From Moniliophthora roreri (Eukaryota; Basidiomycota; Agaricomycetes; Agaricales; Marasmiaceae): DNA of 64,000 nucleotides. The stretch is taken from assembly GCA_001466705.2 (NCBI GenBank), contig LATX02000202.1:62001-126000 (forward strand), given 5' to 3'. Within the stretch, counting starts at the first letter, position 1. Each line of letters begins with the position of its first letter. The notes beneath the pieces were generated by a model that saw only the letters and a list, made by a program, of their open reading frames with translations, was not told where the DNA came from and made no database searches. This document shows positions 48,434 through 60,110 of the stretch, one piece after another. Position numbers and translations under genes: made by a program.

Positions 48434-51139
48434 TGTCGGATATCAGGAGGGCAAAGAAAATTCGAGCTGTTCCGCGGTGTTTGGGCAGCATTCAGATCCA
48501 GAAGGATGCCTCGCGATACCAAGGTTCCGATTCTAGATAGCCGAACATCTGGTAAAATCCATCGAAGCTCATATACTGACGCCATCGGTTCTGATGTAAC
48601 CCCACTACGGGCATCAACACAGTCAACTCAGCAACGAATGCCCAGGAACTTTATTCATGATGGGAATCGAAGAATAAATGGAAATCGACAGAAGCGGGGT
48701 TTGCGGACCTCGAAAAAGTACCACTGGATAGACGGCAGACACGGCAAGTCGCGGATGCTTTAGATTCACACGTCTTTATTACCTTCTTCAGTCATCGGCA
48801 GGTACTTCATATGCACGAATCTCGGTGCTTCCTGGAATTCCTGCATTCTCCAGGCCAAGCGATGCAGGGAACATGTCAGCCAACATCACCTTTGCCTAAA
48901 TCAGGATCTGAATTACGCAGGTGAATGACGTTTCTAAGTTTCTTGAAAATTAATGATGGCGTATCACGAATCTAAATATGACGACGCCGAGAAGCTGAAC
49001 CGCACAGGCCTTGCGTGCTCATAACTTTCGTTATCGAGTATCGTTGACAGCGTCCTACCCAGTTAGGGCCCTGACCCCACTCGAGGTATCATTCTCCTAT
49101 ATACCGCGGTGTTCAGTGAAGCATATTGCAGATTGAGCTGCTTCGGCACCAAATTGGTCCCATTCAACGCAACGAGGCATCTCTTTTACACGTTGGTGAC
49201 TGCAGAAAGCTTTATGCTTCGATCCATGTACGTCATACCAACTTTATTTCAGTAACGAGCTTCTTCGTTGCATTGTAATTCCTCAGAGATTTTCTGCAAA
49301 ATCGGTCCTATTCCATCGCTTTCATTGACTCTTGTCTGAGATGTGCATCTTCCTACGGCCCGTCAGCTCAAATTAACCCTTATTAACAATGAATGATAGT
49401 GTCTTACTGTTTGCGTTAAGGAATCACTGGCCAGCATGCGAGACCCGAACCAAGATACCGCTGAAATCAAATCTATAGATCATACTCTCACCCTCGGAAT
49501 GACTTCTCACTTCGGGATGTGCGTTAGTCTATCAGAGAATGGTCGCTCGCACTTGCCCTCTGTTCCTTCGGCATGACCAAGTTTCTCGATGCACCGGAAA
49601 AGAGCTTCGGGGCTACAGTCGAGAATCTCTGACGCTGTGGACTATAGCCGAATTTTCGGAGAGTAGTGCTTCTTTTAAAAGAGAAAACGCACGCGGAACA
49701 CTCGGAGAAGTCAGTTTAAACATTTAAACTTTACCCCCTGCTTCGAAAGGAATGGTGTATTCCTGATCTTTCGTTTTTCTCTGAACGCCACTACGGACTA
49801 TGAAGATTATGAGGGGGGTGCTGACACGTTGATCTTGTAATTCTTCTGCTGCTGTAGAGCATAGCGACAAAAAGGACCACAGCATCCGACGCACTAAAGA
49901 TCTAGTTTAATGGCGCATTAAGTAATCTAGGGCATCCGTGGTCCAATGGCATCAAAGTTGGTTCATAGATCTGGTAAGTAATTGTGGTACTCCGTGGGTT
50001 TGTAGTTGCTTACTTCTGGCAGTCCAGAGTTAGATACAGGAAAAGGCTTGCTCTCGTCATTCATTACGCTACGCAGTGGGGTTTTCTTACTTTGCCTTAT
50101 ACTTATACTCTCTGAAGCTCACGATCCCATGCACTAACCATCCCTTCAGATCGTGGTCTATCTGCATGTTCACAGTAGAGCTCTGCACACCTCAGGCATA
50201 TCGTTATTTCGGTATCCAATGCATAGCCAGATATTCAGCTTAAACCTCGGTGTACCGGTGTTTGCTCATGGGTCGTATGGGGCCCTCTCCTTGTTCACGG
50301 AGTGATCATCAACGAGCTGACGTCTTGTACCCGCATCCACGATCGGAGCCAGCTTGGAGCTAATGGGTGGGATAAACGCGGAACGTTGGTAGTAGTACGA
50401 AGATCGCTGATATGATTCGTAATATCCAAACGAGGTCTAAGCATCGCTCTTTTCTGGAACTTGACCCATGCGTTCTGTAAATATGCGGAATTTTCGGTAA
50501 GCTCTGGTATTCCATCGTCCTTGTAGAAGCCTTCACGCTTGATTCTCGTAGATGTGGTGTTGCTAATTCGGATTATTTCAAGCAGACATGAAGAAAACGC
50601 AAAGGAAAACCATTTCATGTACCCTACGCCGAGTTATATAAATACGTGTCGGGGTAAGTAATGCTGTTTTGAAGCGGATAGACCATGAGCGCTCGGTCTG
50701 ATAATCATTTTCATATGAGGAATCCATATTTCGGCCTGGGTACCCGAAGAGACATGCTCAACAGACGTACGTTCTCATGATTTTGGGATGCTAACGCTCA
50801 AGAAGGTCCGATCGGAAGGCCGCCAACCGTCTTTATCGGTGATGACTGTCGAGAAAGGCGTCAGCGCTCTCCTGTCCTTTTAGAAACCTGGTAAAACTCG
50901 ATCTCTAACGAAAAAGAAGGAGTGCACGAGCATGAAATTTAACCGAAGTCTCTTGCCCAATCGACTCAAACCCCCACGCAGCTATTAGGAGCGAGTGTCT
51001 CCATTCACCATGTACGTATACCCTCCTGAAGTCGAGATAACCTCAGGCTGTAATGACCATCACCTCAATGCACAGAAGTATGAGAGATGAATCAGATGCA
51101 GAGTCTGGAATATATCAGTACTATGCGTCGTAGTTTAAC
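48434..51139. other. Intergenic, no gene assigned
   Basis: About 2.7 kb without a recognisable protein gene. The open frame at 48416-48763 (115 residues, Arg/Ser-rich) and that at 50618-50295 show no family features. A weak tRNA-like start near 49931 was considered and rejected. Confidence 0.35.
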
Positions 51140-51235
51140 GTCTTGGTCGATTAGTGGTTAAATCATCTCGTTGTGGTCTTATAGAAACGCGGTCGTCACT
51201 CCGAGAAGCCCTGGGCTCGACTCCCAGCCGAGACA
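51140..51235 (+). tRNA. tRNA-His(GUG), intron-containing
   Basis: Acceptor GTCTTGG pairs with CCGAGAC (one G-T), discriminator A. D arm is TCGATTAGTGGTTAAATC. Anticodon stem TCTCG/CGAGA encloses loop TTGTGG (anticodon GTG at 51173-51175), interrupted by an intron of about 24 nt (51177-51200). T arm is TGGGC-TCGACT-CCCA type. G-1 is added after transcription in eukaryotic tRNA-His, so its absence from the gene is expected. Confidence 0.92.
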
Positions 51236-53351
51236 CTCCTTTTCTTCCATTTCTTACTTTTGCACTTCGAAAGGATACGCGGTGCAGCTAAAGCATACGC
51301 TACATGATCCCAATCCAACAGCCAAAATCTCTCGATGCTTCAGCATAATTTTCTAAAGCCGCGGAAGGGGAGGATGAATACTATATATCTCTTCCTGCAA
51401 CAAATAGCGTTGACAAGAGGAATGCAAAAGAACGTAACTTTCTGTGCCAATTCTGGATTATATGTATGCAAATCATTAGCTGGAGCTCCGCTACCTTTTC
51501 CGAGAATCCCGGACCTTATGTAGCTGTGTCGACAAAACTACCACCTCAGAAAGCATCGTAACTTGCCACAGAGTGGATGAATCTGCATTCAATGAAGTAG
51601 ATGCAGGTTTCTGCGAACTCATATATTTCGAAAGGAAAGTTGCCCAAGGTGCTTCGCATTATTCTCCATCCAAGAGTCGGTAACCCACGGAATAGCATCC
51701 ACCAAACCCCCAAAACGAAAACAAACTGGTACTCGTAAAAACGAGCGTAAAATGTGACTTCCAGTGTAAGTTGAAATATACCGCACTTCTCCCTTTCAAC
51801 GGTGGGCCCTCTGGCCGGACACGTTCATGTCTGATCGATAGGTGGAGCCCTGGGTCGGGACGAGGGTATACGTGGCGAGAGCCTGCGCAATTATCATGTG
51901 GGAAGCTGAACGAATTATCGAATGATAGGATGTAGAATGGGAGTATCCTTTTCGTACTGCAACGGAGATACTGATCTGCCTCATTGTAACAGTATAGCCT
52001 TTCACAGCGCCCTTTCTGCACATTCGTTCCACCTTGAACACTTCTTTACCCCTCAGAGATTCCCTCGTACCACCTTGAGCCCATGAACACCAGTGTTATT
52101 TGACAACTGGGTCCTTTTCTCGCCGTCACCGGTATCAAGCATGGTACAGCGATTGCACCCCAATAAGTTGGATCCTGTGTAGCCATGACAACGAAAAAGA
52201 GGGCAAGGTCGTGTAGTTGGTGGAGAATACAGCGAACGCTGACGCACTAGTAGAAAGAAGCGAGTCGTGCGTCAAGCAGAAAGAGCGCATCGGGAGCGGG
52301 TAAAGGGAACGGAGCATGATACACCCAAGCTGAGAAGGGAGCCATCGAGATGGGAGGTGAGCAGAAGCTGAAGGGCTCGGGTTATAGGAAGCACCAGATC
52401 AACGCGAAGCTGCTGCGACCGAAGGGTTTAGAAAAACACGGGGTGAGATTTCAGGGAAGGAACATAGGAGCGCGACCGCTCTACAACGTTAAGCCATGGA
52501 GTAAATGCGGAAGTTATGGTCGGGCTGGAGCTGAAAGCGTTGAAGTTGAAAGCGCTGACCAAGTCGTTGATGTAGTCTTCAGATGATGCCTTCTTCCGTG
52601 AAATAGTCAGAAAATGGATGTAAACTGGAGCTAGAGGTAGTACGTACGAATGAGCATTCACCCTGCTCCTTCATTATTCCTCATGCGTATCTCCATACTG
52701 AATCATTCCGATTCGTTCAAAACACCTGAGTGGACGGATCAGCATTGCCCTCAATCTTAACGAATAGGAAGAAAATAATCGTACCATTTATCCCCAAAGC
52801 TTGTAAAAAGGCTATATAACCCTATTTTCCGTAATTTCGTACAGTCGTGATTTGAGCAGAAGAATGTAGAACTCGGTGTCGCCGTTGTGGTCAAGAAGCA
52901 AGTACGTTTTGTCACGTTGTCACTTGTTTCCGACCGAGGTTCACGTGGCTGCAGCTCGCTTGAAGAGTGAACTACCACGATCCCTTGGATGTTCTCCTTC
53001 ATCAAGCCCTCCCTCTCCACAGTGCTCTGTTCAGTAATCATCAGTTGCTTTTACTCTTGTGCAAGAACCCCGGACCTAGGACGCGTAATATGCTTTCGCC
53101 AGCATAAACTTCTAGTCTCTGCCACGCGGAATGGGAGACAAGGTTCCTATCTAAACAGGCTCGATTCAGCACGTACAGAGTGCGCATGAAGGGGTGTGTA
53201 CATCGAGCATTTCCCGGGATTGCTAGAAGTAGTCCATATTTAGTAGACCGAGGATTAGATTCATGGTTCTCAGTATATGAGGGGCAGTGCAAGGGATTGC
53301 AGTGCCGTTTACAAGTGCAATCATGAGAAATGCAAGACCTTTGCACACATC
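51236..53351. other. Intergenic, no gene assigned
   Basis: Several short overlapping open frames on both strands (longest about 120 residues at 52021-51659) without recognisable domains. No clear repeat noticed. Confidence 0.35.
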
Positions 53352-53436
53352 TGCCCCATGGCTGAGTTGGTTACAGCGTCCGACTGTTACGATATAAGCA
53401 ATCGGAAGGTCGTGAGTTCAAGCCTCACTGGGGCAG
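53352..53436 (+). tRNA. tRNA-Asn(GUU), intron-containing
   Basis: Acceptor TGCCCCA pairs with TGGGGCA, discriminator G. D arm is TGGCTGAGTTGGTTACAGC. Anticodon stem TCCGA/TCGGA encloses loop CTGTTA with GTT, followed by a 10-nt intron. T arm GTGAG-TTCAAGC-CTCAC is perfect. Confidence 0.93.
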
Positions 53437-53599
53437 GTGAGCAGTCTAGTATGGCCTTAAACTTTTGCCGGAATGAAGCGCTTGCCTGGAATAATTGTTT
53501 TTATGCTCGCAGAATCATGAAATTCAAAGGCGCAAATCAGGTATAGCACCCTGCCTTTTAAATCCCAGGTGCAGAACATTCAGGGATCTCTGGACTGGC

Positions 53600-56500
53600 A
53601 TCAGTCAGCGAGATAAACTTGCCGCATTGATCCAAGCCAGTGAGCTCGCGGCAGGGACTAAACTTGGCTAAATAATGTTGGAACTCGGCTAAATGATCAA
53701 TGTAATGGGACGTACAGGGGTTAAACTGACAGCCAAAAACACGTAATGACCAGCAAGATCATTAATAACTTCAATACCGACACAATGAATCATAATATAC
53801 TGCATGAAAAACTCTTGAGGTACCACTGATATCATATATTCAATGTATACAACCTCATATTTCTGAAGCTCCACTGCAGAAAAAGCTGACAGTCTAGTCA
53901 TTCTTTGTATTGCTGTTGCGCTACAGCCAGTATCACTCCAGCATGTTCCACAGCTTCCATTCCAAATGAAGCTGTTGCAAGATTGAGGGGTTGGAGTCTA
54001 CCATATGAGCAGTAGCAAATGAGAGGGATGTGAGTACAGAGATATAGTTATGTATTTGAACAAAGAGAAATAACAGTAAAAAGTTAGAAGTACAGGATAC
54101 AGTTTGAGTCAAATGTCCAAATCATGAGGCAAAGCAAGCACCAAAACATTACTGGCTGAAATCCAGACCTAGCAACAACCAAACCACTCCCTTAAGTACT
54201 CTTCATAACAACAGACATTCTAAACATCCTGCACACCTACACCAAGTGTAAATCAGCACAGCAGCAAAAACTTGGAATCAAGAACCACACATATGATTTG
54301 CCAATGACACTGAAGATGGCAACCTCACCACTCTCCAGCTCAGCTGCCCCCAACAAACCTTGAGTGTCCAACAGTGTCACCTCCTTCCTGCATTCCTTGC
54401 ATCACATGAATGATTTTGGGTCTGTATGATTGACAATGGTTGTGTTGTTGAGGTATTTGTGTGCCCAAAATGATCCAGTGAGATAGATGAGAACATCAAG
54501 GTGGGATTGGAGATTGGGGATTGGGGATTGGTGGGAAGGTACACGATTTGGCTGGGCTGGAATTTTGGCATTGAAAGGACATAGCAGTGTGGGAGCTGAG
54601 GCTCTAAGTTTTGAAGACCTATGCTTGGGTCTTGTATACCAGGCCAACCATTTTCTTGCAGGTGTAGACCTGTTGTGCATACCTCCACTGCTAGAGAGGG
54701 CCAGTGGGAAGGAGTCAATTTGCCAAGAGCAATGGAGAGTTTAGGTGCCTCAATGATAAACCTGAGTAAGGTGGAGATGAGGCTAAACAGGAGAACAATG
54801 GGATTTTGTCACACATGAGATCATGAGCCAAGTTTCTTTTTTTTAGAAGTGATCCTTCCAAAAAGAGAAGGCTCACAAGCAATGTTTGTAGATCAATACT
54901 GGTGTTTCTGAATGTCAGAATCAAATGCAGACATTGACAGGCATTAAATATACAACTACCAGCTCCATAACTTGTATAGCAGGGTATTTGGAGCTGTGCT
55001 GTGGAGACTAGTGTAGTCAGGAATTCATAATTTGTGGGTGTTGCAGCACAGCCCAATTCAAGGATGCAAAAGAGTACCACAGCACCTCTGGCATTCTGGA
55101 GAGAGAGGATTTTATTCCATTTAGTTGCACCAGCACCAAACATCCTCCAAGCCTGACATGTATTTGTGGGTTGAAAGTTTCCATCATGGTGACTTGAAGA
55201 GCAGGTAGTGATATACCAAGAAACATAATTGGCTCAGTGTAACACATGAGCAGCCTTGAGTTGTGGACATCTGTTCAAAAAGTTCAAGTTAGGAAATTGG
55301 ATAGAATTGATTGGACAGTGATAATGTACTATTCACAACATTTACAGCCACAGGAAACAACCTGGAGAGAATATTCTACTCTGTCTAGTCATGCCAGTGC
55401 CAAACATTCTCCAAGTCTGAGAGTGTCACATGTGCTTTAGAGTGACTTGAAAGCATGCAGTGGTAAAATGAGCAAGACAGTTTGCTCAGTGTAACAGATG
55501 AGTATTCCCAAATTGTTCAATATCTGTTTGAAGAGGTGATTTGCAAGTCAGAAAAGGGTATAGCTAATCAAGCAGTGATAGCATACTAATCATGCTACCC
55601 ACCAATACTGACTCCCCAAGCCACTGGAATGCTGAGTACATTGCTTAAGAAATTGAAGATATTGAGTGCTCAAAGTATTCCCAACTCTTCAAAGGTGCTG
55701 GTCCTGGATTCAATGGATGGCTGGGTGGTAACAAGGAAGAGGGCTTGTTGAAAAGCATCTATAACAACTTATGGTAGTTAGAGCTTGAAAGGGTACTGTC
55801 CTGAAAGAGATGTCAAACTCAGAAAAGTAAGACTAACACAAGATACTCACCTTGCCACAGAACCCATCCTCACCATCACCAAACAACCTAGCCCATGTGC
55901 AATGGAAATGGTAGTAGTAAGAGTTGGACTCAGAGATCTCCATCAACCATTTGTGATTGGCATCAAGTATCCCATCTCTTAGTGCATTTGTCTTGAAGCT
56001 CCCAACATGCATGACAAATTTCAGTCTGTTGTCATAGTTGTTCAAAAGCTGATATCCACTGGCCATAAACACCCCTATGAATTAATCCTCTTCTTCTCAA
56101 GGTAATTCATGCTTGAGAGCTTGATTATTTTTGCTTGGGGGCAGGTATTTGGAGGGTGACACCTTTGGACCCCCAAACCTGAGGGAAAAAGGTAATGAGA
56201 CATGGGAGGGGGAGGAAACAACAGATTATATGTTTGGTGTTCCAGGGTTGTAGGTGGAGGTGGAAAATAGAATGTAAAATGTAGAAGCAATGCCTTTGAG
56301 AGGAGCAAGCACATTTTGGAACTCCAGGCCAATGTTGAGAGGTAAATGGCTGTACTAGAACAGTGACTTGGAATGAACCTGTTTCATTGCACAAAACTGC
56401 AGAAGGTCATAACTCAGTTATAACTAGGTTATAACTAGGTTATAACTAGGTTATAACTAGGTTATGACTGGTTTTGGTGGATTATAACCACTGGGGACCT

Positions 56501-57100
56501 GGGTTATAACCCCCTGGAGATGGGTTATGACCTTTTGCAGTTTTGTGCGATGTTGGTGTTATCCTCCCCTTCTCCTATATCCATTGAATGTGACAGCAAA
56601 CCCCAGCCTGTTGAAGAGGAGGCAAGGTGAGGGGGTGAAAGCTTGAGAGGGATCAGGTGGGGGTGAGTTGGACCAGTTAGTGACAATTGCCTATGGAAGG
56701 AAAAAGACAGCATGCATGCATGTCATTGGTAGGGTTCAAGAATTGAAGACCAAAGCAACTGTATCTGCCAGTAAGAAAACTATCACCTATAGCCAAAAAG
56801 ACAACATACCAGTGTTTTTCCCTCAACTTGACCAGCCTCCTCCACCAACCTCCTGCAACTACAAAAAATTCTTCTCTACCTCTTCCTTTCCTCTTTCCTG
56901 TGATGCAGCATACTTGCCCTCCCAGAATCACTGGTAGGCAGCAACATGCTAACAGAAGATGGTCTGGAGGCAACATCAATAGTAACATGTCATGTGGTTC
57001 ACTCCATACGCATGTTTTCCTAATCCTATTGTGATTGTGATGGAGGAGCACTGGAGGATGGTGCTTGAGGTGCTTGAGGTGGTGTTCAGGCGAAACGAGC
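53600..57100. repeat. CpG-depleted repeat block 2
   Basis: About 3.5 kb with almost no CpG, similar in texture to 13340-23620; CpG returns abruptly near 57095. It contains a partial internal duplication (about 55085-55260 and 55360-55510 share CCAAACATCCTCCAAGCCTG-like and GGCTCAGTGTAACACATGAG-like words) and a 160 bp MITE. Open frames are short and unrecognised. Probably degenerate transposon sequence. Confidence 0.7.
56389..56548. mobile_element. 160-bp MITE with internal 11-bp tandem repeat
   Basis: Terminal inverted repeats of 25 bp agree at 24 positions: GCACAAAACTGCAGAAGGTC at the left and the complement of GACCTTTTGCAGTTTTGTGC at the right. Inside, GTTATAACTAG is repeated four times exactly (56417-56460), followed by degenerate copies (GTTATGACTGG, GGTTATAACC). 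There is no coding capacity, and a target-site duplication is not obvious. Confidence 0.75.
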
Positions 57101-57289
57101 CCTCACAATCCACAAAGTTGAAATATCCAGATCCACAATTGAACTTGAGTGCAGGGATTGTCAACTATGAAGCAAGGAACACACCTATCATTCCAAAAGA
57201 TTTACTAATGGGACCTTCATATCAGATGGTGGACCTTTTAGAATATCAAGGGCCATAGTCCAGGGGAAGGAGACGCAAGAAAGAACGAG

Positions 57290-59022
57290 ATGGCCGTCAT
57301 TGTGACTTGCACAAGACGGCTATCCGGTACCGGAATTACCAGGTGTTTGATCGGAGCACTAAAGCCAAGCACGTGTATTAGCGATGGCAGTGGGTTTGTG
57401 TCACTGATTCCATTTATGGTTACTTCCAATTGCTTAGCAATAATTAATGATAATACCGTAAGGGCGGTGTCCTCCTCTACCACTCCCATCATGCCCCCAT
57501 CATGCCCCCATCATGTACCCCCATTCTGGGTGCCCCCGAACTACTCTTTCCGAAATAGCGACTCACTATGGAATAACCGCCTGAAAACATCTGATGATGG
57601 CAGAGTACCTGTCTTCCTTCTTAAAGGCCCCCACCCAGTCCCAAAACTCCTAGGAGATCCCTCCGAAGCATCCAGCAGTGGACTCTGCCACAATGTGTTG
57701 TCGCAGGATGATCGCTCCCTATTGACTGGCAAGAAATGCTCCACTTTGCAGTGTTGTCATATTTGTAGCGCTTGCCGATGGAACAGCAACGATCCCGAAA
57801 AGGAGCGGAAACAGGAATTCAAAAATCATTTGGTAAGTGATGAGCTCACTTGATTCTCCCAAGCCACTAAATGCAACTGCAGGAGAACTATTATACACGC
57901 CTGGGATTCAATGGCGATGGAACTTTCCAGTTAGATAGTGAGGAAAACTGCATCGTTTGTACGTCTCATCTGTTTGTCTTGAATCTTATGTGCTAATGAT
58001 CATACCAGTGGAAAGCAGCTACCACACGATGTGGGACAAGTATGGGCTCTTCTGCTTCATGCCTACAGCGTCCTGCATTGTGCAATGGGCTCAGGTCCTT
58101 TACCAGGACAATAAAGAGTGGGAGAAGAATCAGAGCGCAAAGCCAAATGAAGAAGTCCAGCGTCCCTCAAATGCAGTGAGTGAAGAATGATCAAATTACG
58201 GAATCTCACTGATTTATGTGTCGAAGTATGACAGAATGTTGAAAGACATAAAAGAGATAGGCCTGGAAGTTGCAGTCATCGATTCAGCAAACTTTTCCCC
58301 TGAAGGCAGTCCCCATGTTTTTAGGGTTGACGGCGAGTACAGGATTTATACGCCACACAGCTCACAACTGCGACGTTATAATGGTGAGACTGCACCCCGC
58401 ATGAGAGTACGCAGGAATATTTCGCCGTTCGCCCTCATCCTTAATGCGTACTCCAAGCTCAAGGACCGTGACTTCAACGACCCACTGTTGGAACTCCAAT
58501 ATTCACTACTGGAGGAGTTGATGAAATGCATCTTCTGGATGCCTAGGAATCATCTATCGCGCAAGGACCAACTCCGCTTCCAGCCCCCTCCATCACCTGC
58601 CTATCATCCCAGCAGCCCACGCGACGCCGACTCCAATCCAGACGACTCTGATTCACCTGGTCGCAATTCCCATGAACCAATGGATGAGGATGATAGTGGT
58701 TTCCGGAGCGACGTCACGGAGAGGTGTCATGAGGGTGATACCACGGAGAGAGATTCTCAGCACCTCCGGAACAAGACCGCGGTACAGGATGACGATGAAT
58801 TTAGTGCTCTAGACCTTCTTCCCAATGGATTGACACCCAAGGAGATGGATATTGTGGAACGAAAATCGTGTGATCCCGATGTAAACCCATCTGAGCGTGT
58901 CGACGCTGGGTTGATGCTGGTGGGCATGGCATGTGGTAAGTTGATAGACTTCTAATCCAATACTTAAACACTAACTAGCTTTTCTAGGATATCCTAAGCC
59001 AATCCTCAGTTGTGTTTTTTAA
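57290..59022 (+). CDS. HNH nuclease domain protein
   Basis: Exons 57290-57832, 57883-57958, 58009-58175, 58227-58935 and 58988-59022 join in frame to about 509 residues. If the last intron is not spliced, the protein ends at 58955 instead. The last intron has a good GTAAGT donor, a CTAAC branch site and a TTCTAG acceptor. The central domain has an HNH_2-type pattern: CCHICSACRWNSND (His157), EENCIVL (Asn203) and SSYHTMWDKYG (His212), as in the HNH proteins expanded in Agaricomycetes. The C-terminal third is acidic and Ser/Asp/Pro-rich (DADSNPDDSDSPGRN, DEDDSGFRSD), probably disordered. Exon 1 includes an 11-bp tandem repeat (57485-57517) coding Pro/His-rich sequence. DNA nicking or cutting is expected from the fold, but biological role is unknown. 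Confidence 0.85.
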
Positions 59023-59394
59023 GATAATCATTTAATGGCTCGATCGTGTCTATCTCACGGTGTCACACTTTATATCCTTACATGTTTTATCCGTATCCCT
59101 AGCACCTGTACAAGTATGTGGTAGTGCAGATAAAAGTCATAATTCACTTCTTTCTGGACTATTAGCCATTTTTTTACAAAACCTTGCTGGTGCCGCTCCC
59201 CTCTGAATTGATCCCCTCCAAACTCATGTCCCACGTAGCCGACCCTCTCCGGTACCCGATTCCACCCTTCGATAAGCCCACCGCCGCCTAAAAAATATTC
59301 AGCGCTTAAAACGGTCTCTCTCTTACCACCACCATATCTGCAACAGACTTTTGAGGTACGTTTTATTTTTACTCAATTCACTTTATTTACTAAC

Positions 59395-59850
59395 ATGATT
59401 ACTCCACGACTACCTAGGCACTACAGGAAGGTTGGAAAGGAGAATGAGAAGGAGGCGTTAGTGAAGGCGGGTGGGGTACGAGGTACGTGGCCGCAGCTAG
59501 AATTTTTCAGTAACTCACTTTTTTCTTTTCATTATACAGGTTCATACATTCATCCAGAACTCATCTCACCTGCAGGGAACGCGAACAAACGCAAACGGAA
59601 GCACACGAACGCCAATGAACACCGACGTAAAAAAACTCCTACCCCAGTTCATTCACAGCGACCGAAGACCCCAAACAATACTCTCTGGAGGTTTTTCAAG
59701 TCGTATTTCAAGTTGCAAAATTCGATTCTAGCGTCAGCGATCTTAGCTGACGCCAGTTTAGCCTCGCTCGGCGGCAATCCAACCCCCTCCCCTCCCCGCC
59801 CTTCCTCTTACACACTCCCCATCATTCCCAGGTTCCTCTGCAGCCTCTGA
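59395..59850 (+). CDS. Hypothetical protein, weakly supported
   Basis: An open frame of 151 residues starts at ATG 59395. Well-formed splice signals lie around it: donor GTACGT at about 59356 with a TACTAAC branch site and CCTAG acceptor at 59418, and an intron-like GTACGTGG … ATACAG at about 59483-59539. The joined exons read …KEALVKAGGVRGSYIHPELI… then a basic stretch NKRKRKHTNANEHRRKK and LWRFFKSYFKLQNSILASAI. No domain recognised. Further intron-like signals follow at 60148-60204 and 60279-60327, so the gene may be longer than this frame. Confidence 0.3.
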   Translation: MITPRLPRHYRKVGKENEKEALVKAGGVRGTWPQLEFFSNSLFSFHYTGSYIHPELISPAGNANKRKRKHTNANEHRRKKTPTPVHSQRPKTPNNTLWRFFKSYFKLQNSILASAILADASLASLGGNPTPSPPRPSSYTLPIIPRFLCSL

Positions 59851-60110
59851 GAACAGAGGCAATGACGAATTCGTCGTCGCCGTCATTCCAGAGGCTACAA
59901 GAGGCGCTCTGGATACTTACTTTGCAGCTACGGGCATAAGTTGAGAAGTGGAGACGGACAGGGTATATACGAGCACGATGGAGGTATCGTGCGGTCTTGC
60001 AGATACTACCATCGTGTCCGACGACCCCGAGAACCGCAGAAATGGCATTACAGGGTCTCTCGGCGCCGGCGTTACCATCGAGAGGATGTGACTTTGTGTC
60101 ACATCCTCTC
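59731..60110. repeat. Cluster of short perfect hairpins
   Basis: Inverted repeats: GCGTCAGC/GCTGACGC (59731-59753), GCCTCTG/CAGAGGC (59843-59860), palindrome GACGAATTCGTC (about 59864-59875), GCACGAT/ATCGTGC (59973-59992, part of a larger imperfect hairpin to about 60016) and the 13-bp GAGAGGATGTGAC/GTCACATCCTCTC (60080-60110). The density is unusual for this window. Confidence 0.65.

Noticed and set aside
49931..50040. Possible tRNA-Met-like sequence with TTCATAG loop
   Set aside because: There is no 3' acceptor strand or T arm that pairs with the 5' part; box B is not convincing.
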